From Micromonospora lupini str. Lupac 08 (GTDB lineage: Bacteria > Actinomycetota > Actinomycetes > Mycobacteriales > Micromonosporaceae): a stretch of 64,000 bases of DNA. The DNA lies in the NCBI RefSeq assembly GCF_000297395.2, contig NZ_HF570108.1, positions 3,677,397 through 3,741,396 of the forward strand, given 5' to 3'. Shown here piece after piece: positions 29,120 through 37,669 of the stretch (positions are counted from its first letter, which is position 1; the number at the start of each line of letters is the position of its first letter). Under the pieces are notes generated by a model. It was not told the DNA's origin. It ran no database searches and was given only the letters and a program-made list of their open reading frames with translations. A program made the translations under genes and the position numbers.

Positions 29120-29908
29120 ATGACCGTTCACTATCGATCCTATCTGGACAATTCGTCAGATGCGGAGGTGATGCCGAGCGAGTCGGAACGATGGCACGCA
29201 TTTCAGTGCCTTTTGCCGCCACGCCCCGCAGTGGCCGACGCGTTCCTCACCCGGGGCATCAGTCCGCTCCTGCACGGCCTTCAGACCACCGGCGAGCTGT
29301 CCGCCTGGTCGTTCACGCGGCAGTCGCCACGGGAGGTCTGTCTGCACCTGCTCGGCAGCGCGCCACGACTGCTGGCGGCGCGACTGGCGGGGCTCTGCGC
29401 GGCGGTCGGGGCGGAGGGGCCCGTGCACGTGCCGCACCTCGCCGCTCCGCCGGCGCGCGACCCGCGGCTCGTCGACGTGGCGGTCGACCTGATCGGGATG
29501 ACCCCGGGACGGCAGGCCCGCCTCGGCGCCGCCGTGGACCTGGCGATGGTGGCGGCCATGCGTAGCTGCCCCGCCCTGCGTGGCGACAGCGAGCTCGTCA
29601 CGTCCGAGGCCGCGCTGCCGAGCGTTCGTTGGCAGCGGATCGCCACCGCGCTCAAGACCGAACGCCACCCGTTGACCTGCTGGTCGCACCTGCTGGAGGC
29701 GTTCCGCCGCGCACCCGGCTACGAGAGCGCGATGACGTTCGACCTGGTGCACCTGTTGCACAATCAGCTCGGGCTCAGCACCCGTGACGAGCAGCGGGTG
29801 CACGCCGGCCTGATCCGTTCGCTGTCGCGGCGTCGTGCCGGGGCACGCCGGTCACCCCGCTCGCACCTGAGCGTCCCGCATCCCGGGCCGGTCCGTCCGA
29901 AGAGGTGA
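29120..29908 (+). CDS. Possible stand-alone SpaB_C-like (thiopeptide-type bacteriocin biosynthesis domain) protein
   Basis: 262 aa from ATG 29120 with GGGGGGA upstream; the frame extends further 5' but without support. The opening WHAFQCLLPPRPAVADAFL, then ISPLLHGLQTTGELSAWSFTR and VCLHLLG, recalls the C-terminal elimination domain of lantibiotic dehydratases and stand-alone thiopeptide cyclases. The middle is Ala/Arg-rich helical. No precursor peptide, YcaO or LanB N-terminal partner is nearby, so activity on a peptide is doubtful. It may be an orphan or repurposed copy. The first ~15 codons are unusually A/T-rich. Confidence 0.45.
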   Translation: MTVHYRSYLDNSSDAEVMPSESERWHAFQCLLPPRPAVADAFLTRGISPLLHGLQTTGELSAWSFTRQSPREVCLHLLGSAPRLLAARLAGLCAAVGAEGPVHVPHLAAPPARDPRLVDVAVDLIGMTPGRQARLGAAVDLAMVAAMRSCPALRGDSELVTSEAALPSVRWQRIATALKTERHPLTCWSHLLEAFRRAPGYESAMTFDLVHLLHNQLGLSTRDEQRVHAGLIRSLSRRRAGARRSPRSHLSVPHPGPVRPKR

Positions 29909-29983
29909 CCGCCACTGCGGCACTGAGGTGGGTGCGGTGTTCCGGCGCCGGGGGGCGTACGCCGGAACACCGCGGATCGAGGG

Positions 29984-30495
29984 TCAGCGCGCCAGCCACT
30001 GCCGGTAGGACGTCGGCGCGAGCACGGCGCCCTCCTTGGCGATCAGCACGTCGCCGGGTGCGGCCGCGAACATGCCGGCGCTGTCGTCGGTGGTGACGGT
30101 GCGCGGGTCGCCGTGCGCGGCGAGGGTGATCCGGCCCAGTTCGTCGAGTGCGAACACCTCGGGGCCGGCGACGTTGCGGACGCGACGCAGGGGGGTGCCC
30201 ACGGTGACTCGGCGACGGCCTGGGCCACGTCGGCGGCGGCCATCGGCTGTACGGGGGTGCGGGGCAGGCGGACGCCGTTCTCGTCGGCGGTCCAGGAGAT
30301 GACCGCGTCGACGAACTCGAAGAACTGGGTGGCGCGGACGATCGAGTACGGCACCTTGCTGGCCTTGAGGAGGTCCTCCTGGAGCACCTTGGCGCGGTAG
30401 TAGGCAAGGTCGGGCGCCTGGTCGACGCCGACGATGGACAGGATCACCGCGTGGCCGACGCCCGCCCGTTCGGCGGCGGTCAGCAGGTTGTCCAT
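29984..30495 (-). pseudogene. Frameshifted, 5'-truncated NmrA-like SDR pseudogene
   Basis: Two minus-strand frames join into one NAD(P)H-binding SDR. The first (from 30495) reads MDNLLTAAERAGVGHAVILS through MAAADVAQAVAE. The continuation VGTPLRRVRNVAGPEVFALD to SYRQWLAR lies one base out of frame after about 30200-30212. A single missing base near there explains it. The N-terminal Rossmann start with GxxGxxG is absent, and at 30495 the sequence abuts a foreign fragment, so this is a decayed gene rather than only a base-call error. Confidence 0.8.
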
Positions 30496-30593
30496 GGTCG
30501 ATCGCCGACCTCGCCCGCGACGTCGACGTCGACTCCGGCCCCGAGGCCCTGGCCGGCGTCAGCGCCTGGCTCACCGGTGACAGCACCGGCTGA
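30495..30593 (+). pseudogene. C-terminal remnant of an unrelated plus-strand gene
   Basis: The frame ending at the TGA 30591-30593 reads IADLARDVDVDSGPEALAG and a few more residues, with good actinobacterial codon bias, yet has no start. It meets the truncated minus-strand SDR exactly at its first codon, marking a deletion or inversion junction. The parent family is not recognisable from about 30 residues. Confidence 0.5.
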
Positions 30594-30599
30594 CCGCGC

Positions 30600-32153
30600 T
30601 CAGCCGGTGTGGCGTACCTCGGTGTCCCAGATCTGGGCCCACGGACGCCGCAGCCCCCGGCACACGAAGATCGGGCCGCCGTTCTCGTCGTTGTCCACGT
30701 CGACCCGCTGGTCCACCAGCCCGGCGGGCGCGCACTCGTCGAACCAGGCGTTCAGCGCGTCGGGGCGCTCCCAGCCGACGACGATCGCCACGTCCGCGTC
30801 GGCGGGCGGACGGCCGAAGTCGACCATGCTGTTGTGCCCGGAGTACGCCAGGGGGAGCCCACGCGCCGGCCCGTAGCGGGCGACCGCCCCGGCCTCCCCG
30901 TAGTTGCCGGTCAGGATGACCGCCCGCGCGCGTTCCTGCGGCGGCAGGCCACGATGGACGGCGGCCACCGAGTCGGCGAACGCCGGCCAGCCGATGGTCT
31001 CGCCGGCGTCGTAGTTGACGTCGACCACGAAAGCGGGCAGCCGCTCGGCCGGCAGCACCGGCAGCAGCAGCACGACGCTGGGCAGGAGGAAGAGCACGGC
31101 GCCCGCCGCGAGCACCCCCCGCCGCAGCCACACCGACCCGCGCGCCGCCCAGGCGACGGTCACCACCGCCCCGGCGGCGACGAGGACGAGCAGCAGCGGC
31201 GCGTCGTAGTAGCCCTTGCCGCCGGCGACCAGAACGATGCCGATCACGACCACCCAGGCCCAACCCACCCCGCGGTACGCCCGCCACGCCGGCCGCCGCA
31301 ACAGCGCGACGAGGCCGGCGATCCAGATCGGCACGGCGTACGGGCTGATGATGAGGAACTGCAGGGTGAACGCGTCGAGGCGCCCGCTGTAGGAGCTGTC
31401 GCCGTCGGCGATGGAGGCCGCCACGCCGAGCTGCGGAAAGCCGTGCGCGGCCTGCCAGATCAGGTTCGGAGCGGCCAGCAGCACGACGATCCCGGCGGCG
31501 GCGAGCACCGCCTTGTCGCGCAGCAGCCGACGCGGCCCGGCGATCAGCACCCCGGCGAGCAGACCCACGGCGAGCAGCGCGGGCAGCAGCTTGTTGAGCA
31601 TGCCCACGCCGAGCACCAGCCCGAGCGCGAGCGCCCACCGGCTGTCCCCGGTGCGCAGCAACCGCACCGCGCACCACGCCACACCGAGCCAGACCAGCAG
31701 GTCGACGGTAGTGGTGCTGAGCAGGTGCCCGCCGGCGAGCACGATGCCGGACAGCGCGGCAAGCACCGCCGCGAAGCTCTGCCCGCCCCGGCCACCGCCC
31801 AGCTCGCGGGCGATGGCGGCGACCAGCAGGACGGCGACGCCGGCCAGCAGCGCCGACGGCGTACGCAGCACCACCAGGTTGCCCGGCGCGATCGTGTCGA
31901 GCAGCCGGGCCAGCGCCGGAACGAGCGGACCCTGGTCGACGTAGCCCCAGGCCAGGTGCCGGCCGCAGAGCAGGAAGTAGAGCTCGTCGCGGTGGTAGCC
32001 GTAGCGGCCGGCGAGCAGCAGCAGCGTCACGCTCGTCGCCGCGGCCACCAGCCACGGGCCGCGCGCACGCGGACCGGGCTGCGGCGGGTGCCCCGGCTCG
32101 GGCGACGGCCCCGGCCGGTGCGGTCGATCGGTGTCGATGGCGGGCTCGCTCAC
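30600..32153 (-). CDS. GT39/ArnT-like polytopic membrane glycosyltransferase
   Basis: 517 aa, GTG start at 32153 (VSEPAIDTD); a longer open frame would run into the divergent gene. After a Pro-rich cytoplasmic head come about ten hydrophobic segments. The first loop has GYHRDELYFLLCGRHLAWGYVDQGPL, the acidic Asp-Glu signature of protein mannosyltransferase/ArnT-like GT-C enzymes that use polyprenyl-phosphate sugars. The C-terminal ~130 residues form an extracytoplasmic domain. Sugar and acceptor unknown; possibly cell-envelope glycosylation. Confidence 0.88.
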   Translation of the reverse strand: MSEPAIDTDRPHRPGPSPEPGHPPQPGPRARGPWLVAAATSVTLLLLAGRYGYHRDELYFLLCGRHLAWGYVDQGPLVPALARLLDTIAPGNLVVLRTPSALLAGVAVLLVAAIARELGGGRGGQSFAAVLAALSGIVLAGGHLLSTTTVDLLVWLGVAWCAVRLLRTGDSRWALALGLVLGVGMLNKLLPALLAVGLLAGVLIAGPRRLLRDKAVLAAAGIVVLLAAPNLIWQAAHGFPQLGVAASIADGDSSYSGRLDAFTLQFLIISPYAVPIWIAGLVALLRRPAWRAYRGVGWAWVVVIGIVLVAGGKGYYDAPLLLVLVAAGAVVTVAWAARGSVWLRRGVLAAGAVLFLLPSVVLLLPVLPAERLPAFVVDVNYDAGETIGWPAFADSVAAVHRGLPPQERARAVILTGNYGEAGAVARYGPARGLPLAYSGHNSMVDFGRPPADADVAIVVGWERPDALNAWFDECAPAGLVDQRVDVDNDENGGPIFVCRGLRRPWAQIWDTEVRHTG

Positions 32154-32263
32154 CGCCCCATCATCGCGGGTGCGGCCGCCGCGCGGGTGCCCGTACGCCT
32201 GCGGGTGCGGGTGCTCTGAGCAGGTGCGAAGATCAGCTTGGTAACTCGGACCGAGAGGACGAC

Positions 32264-33295
32264 ATGCGATACCGCACTCTGGGCGCCACCGGCACGGTGG
32301 TGTCGACCCTGTGTCTGGGCACGATGACCTTCGGCGCGGAGACCGACGAGGCGGGCAGCTTCGCGCAGCTCGACCGGTTCGTCGAGGCCGGCGGCACGTT
32401 CCTCGACACCGCCGACGTCTACTCCACAGGCGTCTCCGAGGAGATCGTCGGCCGCTGGCTGCGGGCACGCCCCGACCTGCGTGACCGCCTCGTCGTCGCC
32501 ACCAAGGGCCGGTTCCCGATGGGCCCGGGCGCGAACGACGCCGGCCTGTCCCGGGTGCACCTCACGCGGGCCCTGGACGCCAGCCTCCGGCGGCTGGGCG
32601 TCGAGGCCGTCGACCTGTACCAGGCGCACGCGTGGGATCCGCTCACCCCGCTGCCGGAGACCCTGCGCTTCTTCGACGACGCGGTGCGCGCCGGCAAGAT
32701 CCGCTACGCGGGGGTCAGCAACTTCACCGGTTGGCAGTTGCAGAAGGCGGCCCTGCTCACCCAGCATCTCAACCTCACCCCGATCGTGACCCTCCAGCCG
32801 CAGTACAACCTGCTGGCCCGGGAGATCGAGTTCGAGCTGGTGCCGGTCTGCGAGAACGAGGGCATCGGCATCCTGCCGTGGTCGCCGCTGGGCGGAGGCT
32901 GGCTGACCGGCAAGTACCAGCGCGACACCGCGCCCACCGGCGCCACCCGGCTCGGCGAGAACCCGCAGCGTGGCGTCGAGGCGTACGCGGGCCGCAACGC
33001 CGAGGAGCGCACCTGGCGGGTGCTCGACGCGGTCGGCCAGATCGCCCGGGACCGTGGCGTGTCCATGTCGGCGGTGTCGCTGGCCTGGTTGGCGGCCCGA
33101 CCGGCGGTCACCTCGGTGATCCTCGGCGCGCGGACCACCGAGCAGCTCGACGACAACCTGACCGCCGCCGACCTGGTTCTCGACGCCGAGCAGATGCGGC
33201 TGCTGGACGAGGCGAGCGCCCCGCTGGTGGGCGACTACCCGTACGGCGGCGCCGGTGTGCGCCAGCGTGGCCGCGACCTGCCGACCGGGTCATGA
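32264..33295 (+). CDS. Aldo/keto reductase
   Basis: 343 aa (beta/alpha)8 NADPH oxidoreductase. The tetrad is visible: Asp and Tyr in [11 protein letters not shown], Lys in VVATKGRF and His in YQAHAWDP. The C-terminal cofactor region is [15 protein letters not shown]. Start supported by GAGAGGAC. Stop overlaps the DinB-like gene (ATGA), so the two are co-translated. Probably general carbonyl detoxification; a link to the polyketide cluster is not indicated. Confidence 0.93.
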   Translation: MRYRTLGATGTVVSTLCLGTMTFGAETDEAGSFAQLDRFVEAGGTFLDTADVYSTGVSEEIVGRWLRARPDLRDRLVVATKGRFPMGPGANDAGLSRVHLTRALDASLRRLGVEAVDLYQAHAWDPLTPLPETLRFFDDAVRAGKIRYAGVSNFTGWQLQKAALLTQHLNLTPIVTLQPQYNLLAREIEFELVPVCENEGIGILPWSPLGGGWLTGKYQRDTAPTGATRLGENPQRGVEAYAGRNAEERTWRVLDAVGQIARDRGVSMSAVSLAWLAARPAVTSVILGARTTEQLDDNLTAADLVLDAEQMRLLDEASAPLVGDYPYGGAGVRQRGRDLPTGS

Positions 33296-33798
33296 CGTCG
33301 TTCCCCGAGCCCACCAACCCGGCCGGCAGCCGCTCCGAGGTGTTCCTGCGCTACCTCGACTACTTCCGGGAGTCCGCGGTGGCCAAGGTGTCGGCGCTTG
33401 CGGAGCCGGAGTTGCGGCAGAGCCGCCTGCCGTCCGGGTGGACCCCGTTGGAGCTGCTCACGCACCTGCGCCACGTCGAGCTGCGCTGGATCGAGTGGGG
33501 TTTCCAGGGCCGGGCGGTCGCCGAGCCGTGGGGCGACCGCCGCGACGACCGCTGGTACGTCGCTCCCGACGAGACCCGCTCCGACCTGGTGGCGGCGCTG
33601 CGCGCGCAGGGTGCGCACACCACCGCCGTGGTGTCGGCGCACGACCTGGCGGAGATCGGCGCGCCGGGCCCGCGGTGGAACGACGCGGACCCGGCGTCGC
33701 TGGAGAGAGTGCTGTTCCACCTCGTCCAGGAGTACGCCCGCCACGTCGGCCACCTCGACGTGGTCGCCGAACTCGCCGGCGGCCCGACCGGCGAGTGA
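33292..33798 (+). CDS. DinB/DUF664 family protein
   Basis: 168 aa four-helix-bundle protein (YLDYFRESAVAKV; PSGWTPLELLTHLRHVELRWIEW; C-terminal LVQEYARHVGHLDVV). The three metal-binding His positions of the DinB/thiol-S-transferase superfamily (HLRHVE and HVGHLD) are present. Actinobacterial members include mycothiol-dependent enzymes, so a thiol-transferase role is possible but unproven. Translationally coupled to the aldo/keto reductase. Confidence 0.88.
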   Translation: MTSFPEPTNPAGSRSEVFLRYLDYFRESAVAKVSALAEPELRQSRLPSGWTPLELLTHLRHVELRWIEWGFQGRAVAEPWGDRRDDRWYVAPDETRSDLVAALRAQGAHTTAVVSAHDLAEIGAPGPRWNDADPASLERVLFHLVQEYARHVGHLDVVAELAGGPTGE

Positions 33799-33843
33799 GG
33801 CCGGCGGGCATCGCCGGGCCGCTCGGCCGAGCAGAATGGCGGG

Positions 33844-34431
33844 ATGCCGCTGCTCGTCACGCCTGCCCTGCCCGCCGGGATTCTCGGCACCCGCGAGCAA
33901 CCCCACCTTCCGGTACGCCCCGGGCTGACGCTGCGGCCGTGGCACGACGGGGACGCTCCGGTCGTGCGGGCGGCGTTCGACTGTCCGGCGATCCAGCGCT
34001 GGCACGCGCTCCGGTTGGACGACGAAGCCGAGGCCAGGGCGTGGACGGCGCAGTGGGTCGGCCGTTGGCGCGCCGAGACGGCCGCCAGCTGGGCGATCGT
34101 CGACGACGATGACCGACCGGTCGGTCAGGTGGGGCTGCGGCAGGTGTCGCTTGTCGAGGCGTCGGCGGACGTGTCGTACTGGGTGCTGCCCGCCGCGCGT
34201 GGCAGGGGGATCGCCGCCGCGGCGCTGCGGGCGCTGACCCGGTGGAGCTTCGCGGCGGGGTTGCACCGGCTGGCCGTGGAGCACTCGACCGGCAACGCGG
34301 CGTCGTGCCGGGTGGCTACACGTTCGGGCTTCACCCCGGAGGGTGTGGTGCGGGGTTCGGTGCGCCACGCCGACGGCTGGCACGACATGCACCTGCACGC
34401 ACGGCTGCGCACCGATGAGGCCGTCCGGTAG
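33844..34431 (+). CDS. GNAT acetyltransferase, RimJ/RimL type
   Basis: 195 aa. LTLRPWHDGDAPVVRAAF opening, SYWVLPAARGRGIAAAALRALTRWSF acetyl-CoA loop and a late HSTGNAASCRVATRSGF helix are all typical of ribosomal-protein N-acetyltransferase-like GNATs. Ribosome site weak (GGCGGG). Substrate unknown. Confidence 0.9.
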   Translation: MPLLVTPALPAGILGTREQPHLPVRPGLTLRPWHDGDAPVVRAAFDCPAIQRWHALRLDDEAEARAWTAQWVGRWRAETAASWAIVDDDDRPVGQVGLRQVSLVEASADVSYWVLPAARGRGIAAAALRALTRWSFAAGLHRLAVEHSTGNAASCRVATRSGFTPEGVVRGSVRHADGWHDMHLHARLRTDEAVR

Positions 34432-34449
34432 CCGTGACCCCACACCTGC

Positions 34450-34713
34450 TCAGCGAGTCTGCGCCCAGCCGACGAAGCGCGGGGTCAGGTCGGGCAGCGC
34501 CACACCGGGGTTGAGCGCGGCGAGGTCGGCCTCGGCCTGCTTCTGGACCGTCGCCAGGTACGTCAACAGACCCGGGCGATCCTCGCGATACTCGCCGAGC
34601 AGACGCAGCTTCGCGGTCGAGCAGGGCCAGAGGATGCCGCAGACCGGGCAGCGCCACGACGGGCGCAAGGGGGAGTGCGTCGACTTCCTGGCCCTTCCTT
34701 CGGTGTGTGGCAC
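34450..34713 (-). CDS. Small zinc-ribbon-like protein of XRE/DUF397 loci
   Basis: 87 aa, GTG start with a perfect AGGAGGAG ribosome site. The core is WRCPVCGILWPCSTAKLRLL, with three Cys that could bind zinc, then a helical tail ending RFVGWAQTR. Short proteins of this kind are common beside XRE/DUF397 pairs in actinomycetes. They are sometimes mislabelled flavin reductases; I see no flavin site. Divergent from the XRE gene. Confidence 0.75.
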   Translation of the reverse strand: MPHTEGRARKSTHSPLRPSWRCPVCGILWPCSTAKLRLLGEYREDRPGLLTYLATVQKQAEADLAALNPGVALPDLTPRFVGWAQTR

Positions 34714-34911
34714 GGGTTCTCCTCCTGGGTCGGCTGCTGGAAGCGGGGCCGCTTCTGGTCGCGGAAGCGGCCCCGCCACGAACGCGTCCGCCGGGTTCGG
34801 ATCCCTGCCGGCCGCGCCGTCTATACCGCACTTTCCCGGGAGTCTCTGGACAAGCACACAGCGTTACGTAATCTCCTTGGCGCAGCCCTTTTGCTCCCAG
34901 GAAGGAACGGC

Positions 34912-35682
34912 ATGAACCACGCCTTTGTCGCAGCGCTCGCCGAGGCGGGTCACACGGCCGAGAGCCTCGCCGACCGGATCGGCGTGCACCCGAAGACCGT
35001 TGCCCGGTGGGCGAATCCGGGCCACGTGCCCCAGAGCCGGCACCGCGCGAGCGTCGCCGAGCTGCTGGCGCGCGACGCCGAGGCACTGTGGCCGGACGCC
35101 CTTCGTCGCCGCGAACCGGTGTGGTTCCGACCCTGGGTCGACATCGAACGCGAGGCGGTCACGCTGCGGTCGTTCGAGCTGGCGTGGGTGCCGGGGCTAC
35201 TTCAGACCGAGGCGTACGCCCGGGCGACCCTGGCCGGCGGCGTGCTGACGCCGGACGCGGTCGACGAGTTCACCGCGGCGCGGATCGGCCGGCAGGCGAT
35301 TCTCGACCGGGACGCCGACGGGCCGCTGCTCATCGCCCTGCTCGACGAGGGGGTGCTGCGCCGGCGCGTCGGCGACGACCGCGCGCTGATGGCGGCGCAG
35401 CTCACGCGCCTGCTCGACCACGTGGAGACGGACACCGTGCAGCTCCAGATCGTGCCGGCGGATGCGCCCAGCTACCCCGGGCTCGACGGGCCGTTCACTA
35501 TCGCCGACCTGCCGGACGGCTCGCGTGTCGCGCACGTCGACAGTGCCGCGCAGGCGCAGATCCTCGATGCGCCATCGGAGCTTGTTAGCCTGGAACGGCG
35601 GTGGGAGCGGATTCGCGGCGAGGCGCTGCCCCGGGGACGTTCCTTGGACCTTCTCAGAGAAGCGGCGGCATCATGGACCTGA
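34912..35682 (+). CDS. XRE-family regulator with DUF5753 sensor domain
   Basis: 256 aa from ATG 34912 with CAGGAAGGA upstream. The N-terminal helix-turn-helix (GHTAESLADRIGVHPKTVARW) is followed by the DUF5753 domain (FELAWVPGLLQTEAYARATL; QLQIVPADAPSYPGLDGPF). This is the WhiJ-like architecture that pairs with small BldB/DUF397 proteins in development and secondary metabolism. The next gene is exactly that partner and overlaps by ten bases. An A/T-rich GTTACGTAAT stretch about 45 bases upstream probably holds the promoter. Confidence 0.93.
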   Translation: MNHAFVAALAEAGHTAESLADRIGVHPKTVARWANPGHVPQSRHRASVAELLARDAEALWPDALRRREPVWFRPWVDIEREAVTLRSFELAWVPGLLQTEAYARATLAGGVLTPDAVDEFTAARIGRQAILDRDADGPLLIALLDEGVLRRRVGDDRALMAAQLTRLLDHVETDTVQLQIVPADAPSYPGLDGPFTIADLPDGSRVAHVDSAAQAQILDAPSELVSLERRWERIRGEALPRGRSLDLLREAAASWT

Positions 35683-35864
35683 CCGGGGCGCGGTGGCGCA
35701 AGAGCACGAAGAGCGGCGGCAACGGCGGCAACTGCGTCGAGGTCGCCGACAACCTCCCGGGCATGGTCCTCGTCCGGGACACGAAAGATCGCGACGGCGC
35801 GACGCTCACGTTCAGCCCGCAGGCGTGGCGAAGCTTCGTCGGCATGGCCCGCGACGCCCGCTGA
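35673..35864 (+). CDS. DUF397 domain protein
   Basis: 63 aa, fully typical: W-R-K-S-x-x-S in ARWRKSTKSGGNGGNCVEVA, then VLVRDTKD and FSPQAWRSFV. Starts inside the 3' end of the XRE gene, so it is co-translated. DUF397 proteins modulate their cognate XRE partner, acting like toxin or antagonist in some loci. Confidence 0.95.
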   Translation: MDLTGARWRKSTKSGGNGGNCVEVADNLPGMVLVRDTKDRDGATLTFSPQAWRSFVGMARDAR

Positions 35865-35883
35865 CCGTCCACATCGCGCGCAC

Positions 35884-35997
35884 CGCGCCGAGGGGCACCC
35901 GCTGCTCGGCGCGGTGACGCCGATCGAACGGCGGTTGCTGTCCGACCTGCTGCGTCGCGTGCTCCTTGTCAGCGCGCAACCGGTCGACGCACCGTAG
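35884..35997 (+). pseudogene. 3' remnant of a MarR-family regulator gene
   Basis: Just after the DUF397 stop a frame reads GHPLLGAVTPIERRLLSDLLRRVL and ends at a TAG (35995-35997). This is the usual C-terminal helix of MarR proteins (T-xx-E-R-x-x-L-x-x-L-L-x-R). There is no start, DNA-binding domain or ribosome site, so only the last ~35 codons survive. Confidence 0.55.
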
Positions 35998-36092
35998 ACC
36001 TGCCACCGAGCGGGCGCATCGGGCCGGGCTGAGCGCGTACACCGGGAAAATCGCGTGGCGGCTCGCGTACCCCCGGTGCGAGGGTGACCGGC

Positions 36093-36635
36093 ATGACTGC
36101 CCATGCTCTGGCCGGGGCCCTGGCCGACGACGGACGGCGACGGATCTTCGCGGCGATCGTGCTGGGGTCGACAAGCGCGGCCGAGGTCGCCCAGCGGTCC
36201 GGCCTACCGACGCGGGCCGTGCTCACCGGGCTGCGCCGGCTGGCCGACGCGGGCCTCGTCGCCGGCGCGGACGGCGCGCTCACCGTCGACGAGGCGTCGC
36301 TGCGGGCGGCGGCGCGCGACGGCCGCCCGGCCGACGACGCCGAGCCGGCCGACGATCCCGTGCTGCGCACGTTCCTACGCGCGGGCGTCCTGGTGGGACT
36401 GCCGGCGCAGCGGGGCCGGCGGCGGGTGCTGCTCGCGCACATCGCGCAACGCTCGTTCGAGCCGGGGACGCGCTATCCCGAGCGGGCCGTCGACGACGCG
36501 CTCAAGCCGTGGTGCGCCGCCGGCGGGTCTGACCACGCCACCCTGCGCCGCTACCTCGTCGACGAACGGCTGCTCAGCCGCGAGCACGGCGTGTACCAGC
36601 GGGTCGCGGAGGAAAAGCCGTTGACCGGGCACTGA
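36093..36635 (+). CDS. DUF2087 domain protein with winged-helix N-terminus
   Basis: 180 aa. Residues ~1-70 resemble an ArsR-like winged helix (GRRRIFAAIVLGSTSAAEVAQRSGL). The C-terminal domain KPWCAAGGSDHATLRRYLVDERLLSREHGVY is DUF2087, found in small actinobacterial regulators. ATG 36093 preferred over GTG 36084 because GAGGG lies in better spacing. Ten bases precede the following GNAT gene, likely co-transcribed. Confidence 0.85.
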   Translation: MTAHALAGALADDGRRRIFAAIVLGSTSAAEVAQRSGLPTRAVLTGLRRLADAGLVAGADGALTVDEASLRAAARDGRPADDAEPADDPVLRTFLRAGVLVGLPAQRGRRRVLLAHIAQRSFEPGTRYPERAVDDALKPWCAAGGSDHATLRRYLVDERLLSREHGVYQRVAEEKPLTGH

Positions 36636-36645
36636 TGATCGACAG

Positions 36646-37140
36646 GTGACCACCACCGTTCGGCCCGCCTGGGTGACCGCCACCGTCCGTCCCGACCATC
36701 CCGACGCGACCGAGCTGCTGCGCGAGTACATGACCGAGATGGTGGTGCGCTACCACGGCCGTCCGGCCCGACCGGGCGAGGTCGACGAGGCGCTGGCCGA
36801 GATGCCCAGCGACGACCTGGTGTACCCCGGGGGTCTGCTCCTGCTCGCCCACCGCGACGGGGTCCTGGCCGGCTGCGCCGGACTGCGGTGGCATCCCGAC
36901 TGGGCCGAGCTGACCCGCGTGTTCGTCCGCCCCGCGCATCGGGGCACGGGTGGGGGCGCCGCCCTGCTGGCCGCCGTCGAGCAGCGGGCGCGGGCGGCCG
37001 GAGCGGACCGCATCCGCCTCGACACCCGCGCCGACCTGGTCGAGGCCCGCGCCCTGTACGCGCGGCACGGCTACGCCGAGATCCCGGCGTACTCCCAGGG
37101 CCCGTACGCCGAGCACTGGTTCGAGAAACGGCTGAGCTGA
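36646..37140 (+). CDS. GNAT acetyltransferase
   Basis: 164 aa, GTG start. The acetyl-CoA loop is VFVRPAHRGTGGGAALLAAVE and the C-terminal DTRADLVEARALYARHGYAE is the usual GNAT end. Probably paired in expression with the DUF2087 gene. Small-molecule or peptide N-acetyltransferase; substrate unknown. Confidence 0.9.
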   Translation: MTTTVRPAWVTATVRPDHPDATELLREYMTEMVVRYHGRPARPGEVDEALAEMPSDDLVYPGGLLLLAHRDGVLAGCAGLRWHPDWAELTRVFVRPAHRGTGGGAALLAAVEQRARAAGADRIRLDTRADLVEARALYARHGYAEIPAYSQGPYAEHWFEKRLS

Positions 37141-37143
37141 CCG

Positions 37144-37205
37144 CTTGACGGCGGTCTGGACGCGCGGTAAATAAGAAGCAGGAAGTTGAGTCACCGCGAC
37201 TCAAC
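37144..37205 (+). promoter_or_regulatory. Hsp20 promoter with HAIR-type operator
   Basis: -35 TTGACG (37144-37149), 18-base spacer, -10 TAAATA (37168-37173). Immediately downstream is a perfect inverted repeat GTTGAGT-N7-ACTCAAC (37185-37205), one base off per arm from the HspR-binding HAIR consensus CTTGAGT-N7-ACTCAAG. Its place at the likely start of transcription fits repression by an HspR-type repressor relieved by heat shock. Confidence 0.85.
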
Positions 37206-37243
37206 TCATCACCTTCGGCCAGGAGAACCGAGGAGGCACAGCG

Positions 37244-37669
37244 ATGTTGATGCGTACCGACCCGTTCCGCGAGATGGACCGGCTCGCCGAGCAGTTCTTC
37301 GGTACGGCAGCCCGTCCCGCGATGATGCACCTGGACGCCTACCGCGACGGGGACCACTTCTACGCGGCGTTCGACCTGCCGGGCGTCGACCCGGACACCA
37401 TCGACTGCACCGTCGAGCGCAACGTCCTCACCGTCCGCGCCGAACGCCGCCGGCCCACCGGCGACGGCGTCGAACTGGTCGCCGCCGAACGCCCGATGGG
37501 CACGTTCACCAGGCGACTGTTCCTGGGTGACACCCTGGACACCGACAACCTGGAAGCCGGCTACGAGAACGGGGTGCTGACGCTGCGCATCCCCGTGGCC
37601 GAGCGGGCCAAGCCCCGCCGGGTGACCATCAGCGCCAACGGCGGCGGACGCCGGCAGATCAACGCCTGA
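37244..37669 (+). CDS. Hsp20/alpha-crystallin family small heat-shock protein
   Basis: 141 aa. The alpha-crystallin domain is plain: AYRDGDHFYAAFDLPGVDPDTIDCTVERNVLTVRAER and the closing GVLTLRIPVAE, with a short N-terminal arm (RTDPFREMDRLAEQFFG). ATP-independent holdase that oligomerises. GAGGAGG ribosome site. Controlled by the HAIR box upstream. 3' end overlaps the converging WYL gene by 11 bases. Confidence 0.96.
   Translation: MLMRTDPFREMDRLAEQFFGTAARPAMMHLDAYRDGDHFYAAFDLPGVDPDTIDCTVERNVLTVRAERRRPTGDGVELVAAERPMGTFTRRLFLGDTLDTDNLEAGYENGVLTLRIPVAERAKPRRVTISANGGGRRQINA

Noticed and set aside
34843-34912. GTTACGTAAT before the XRE gene as a specific operator
   Set aside because: A short partial palindrome within a likely promoter; too little to call a binding site.
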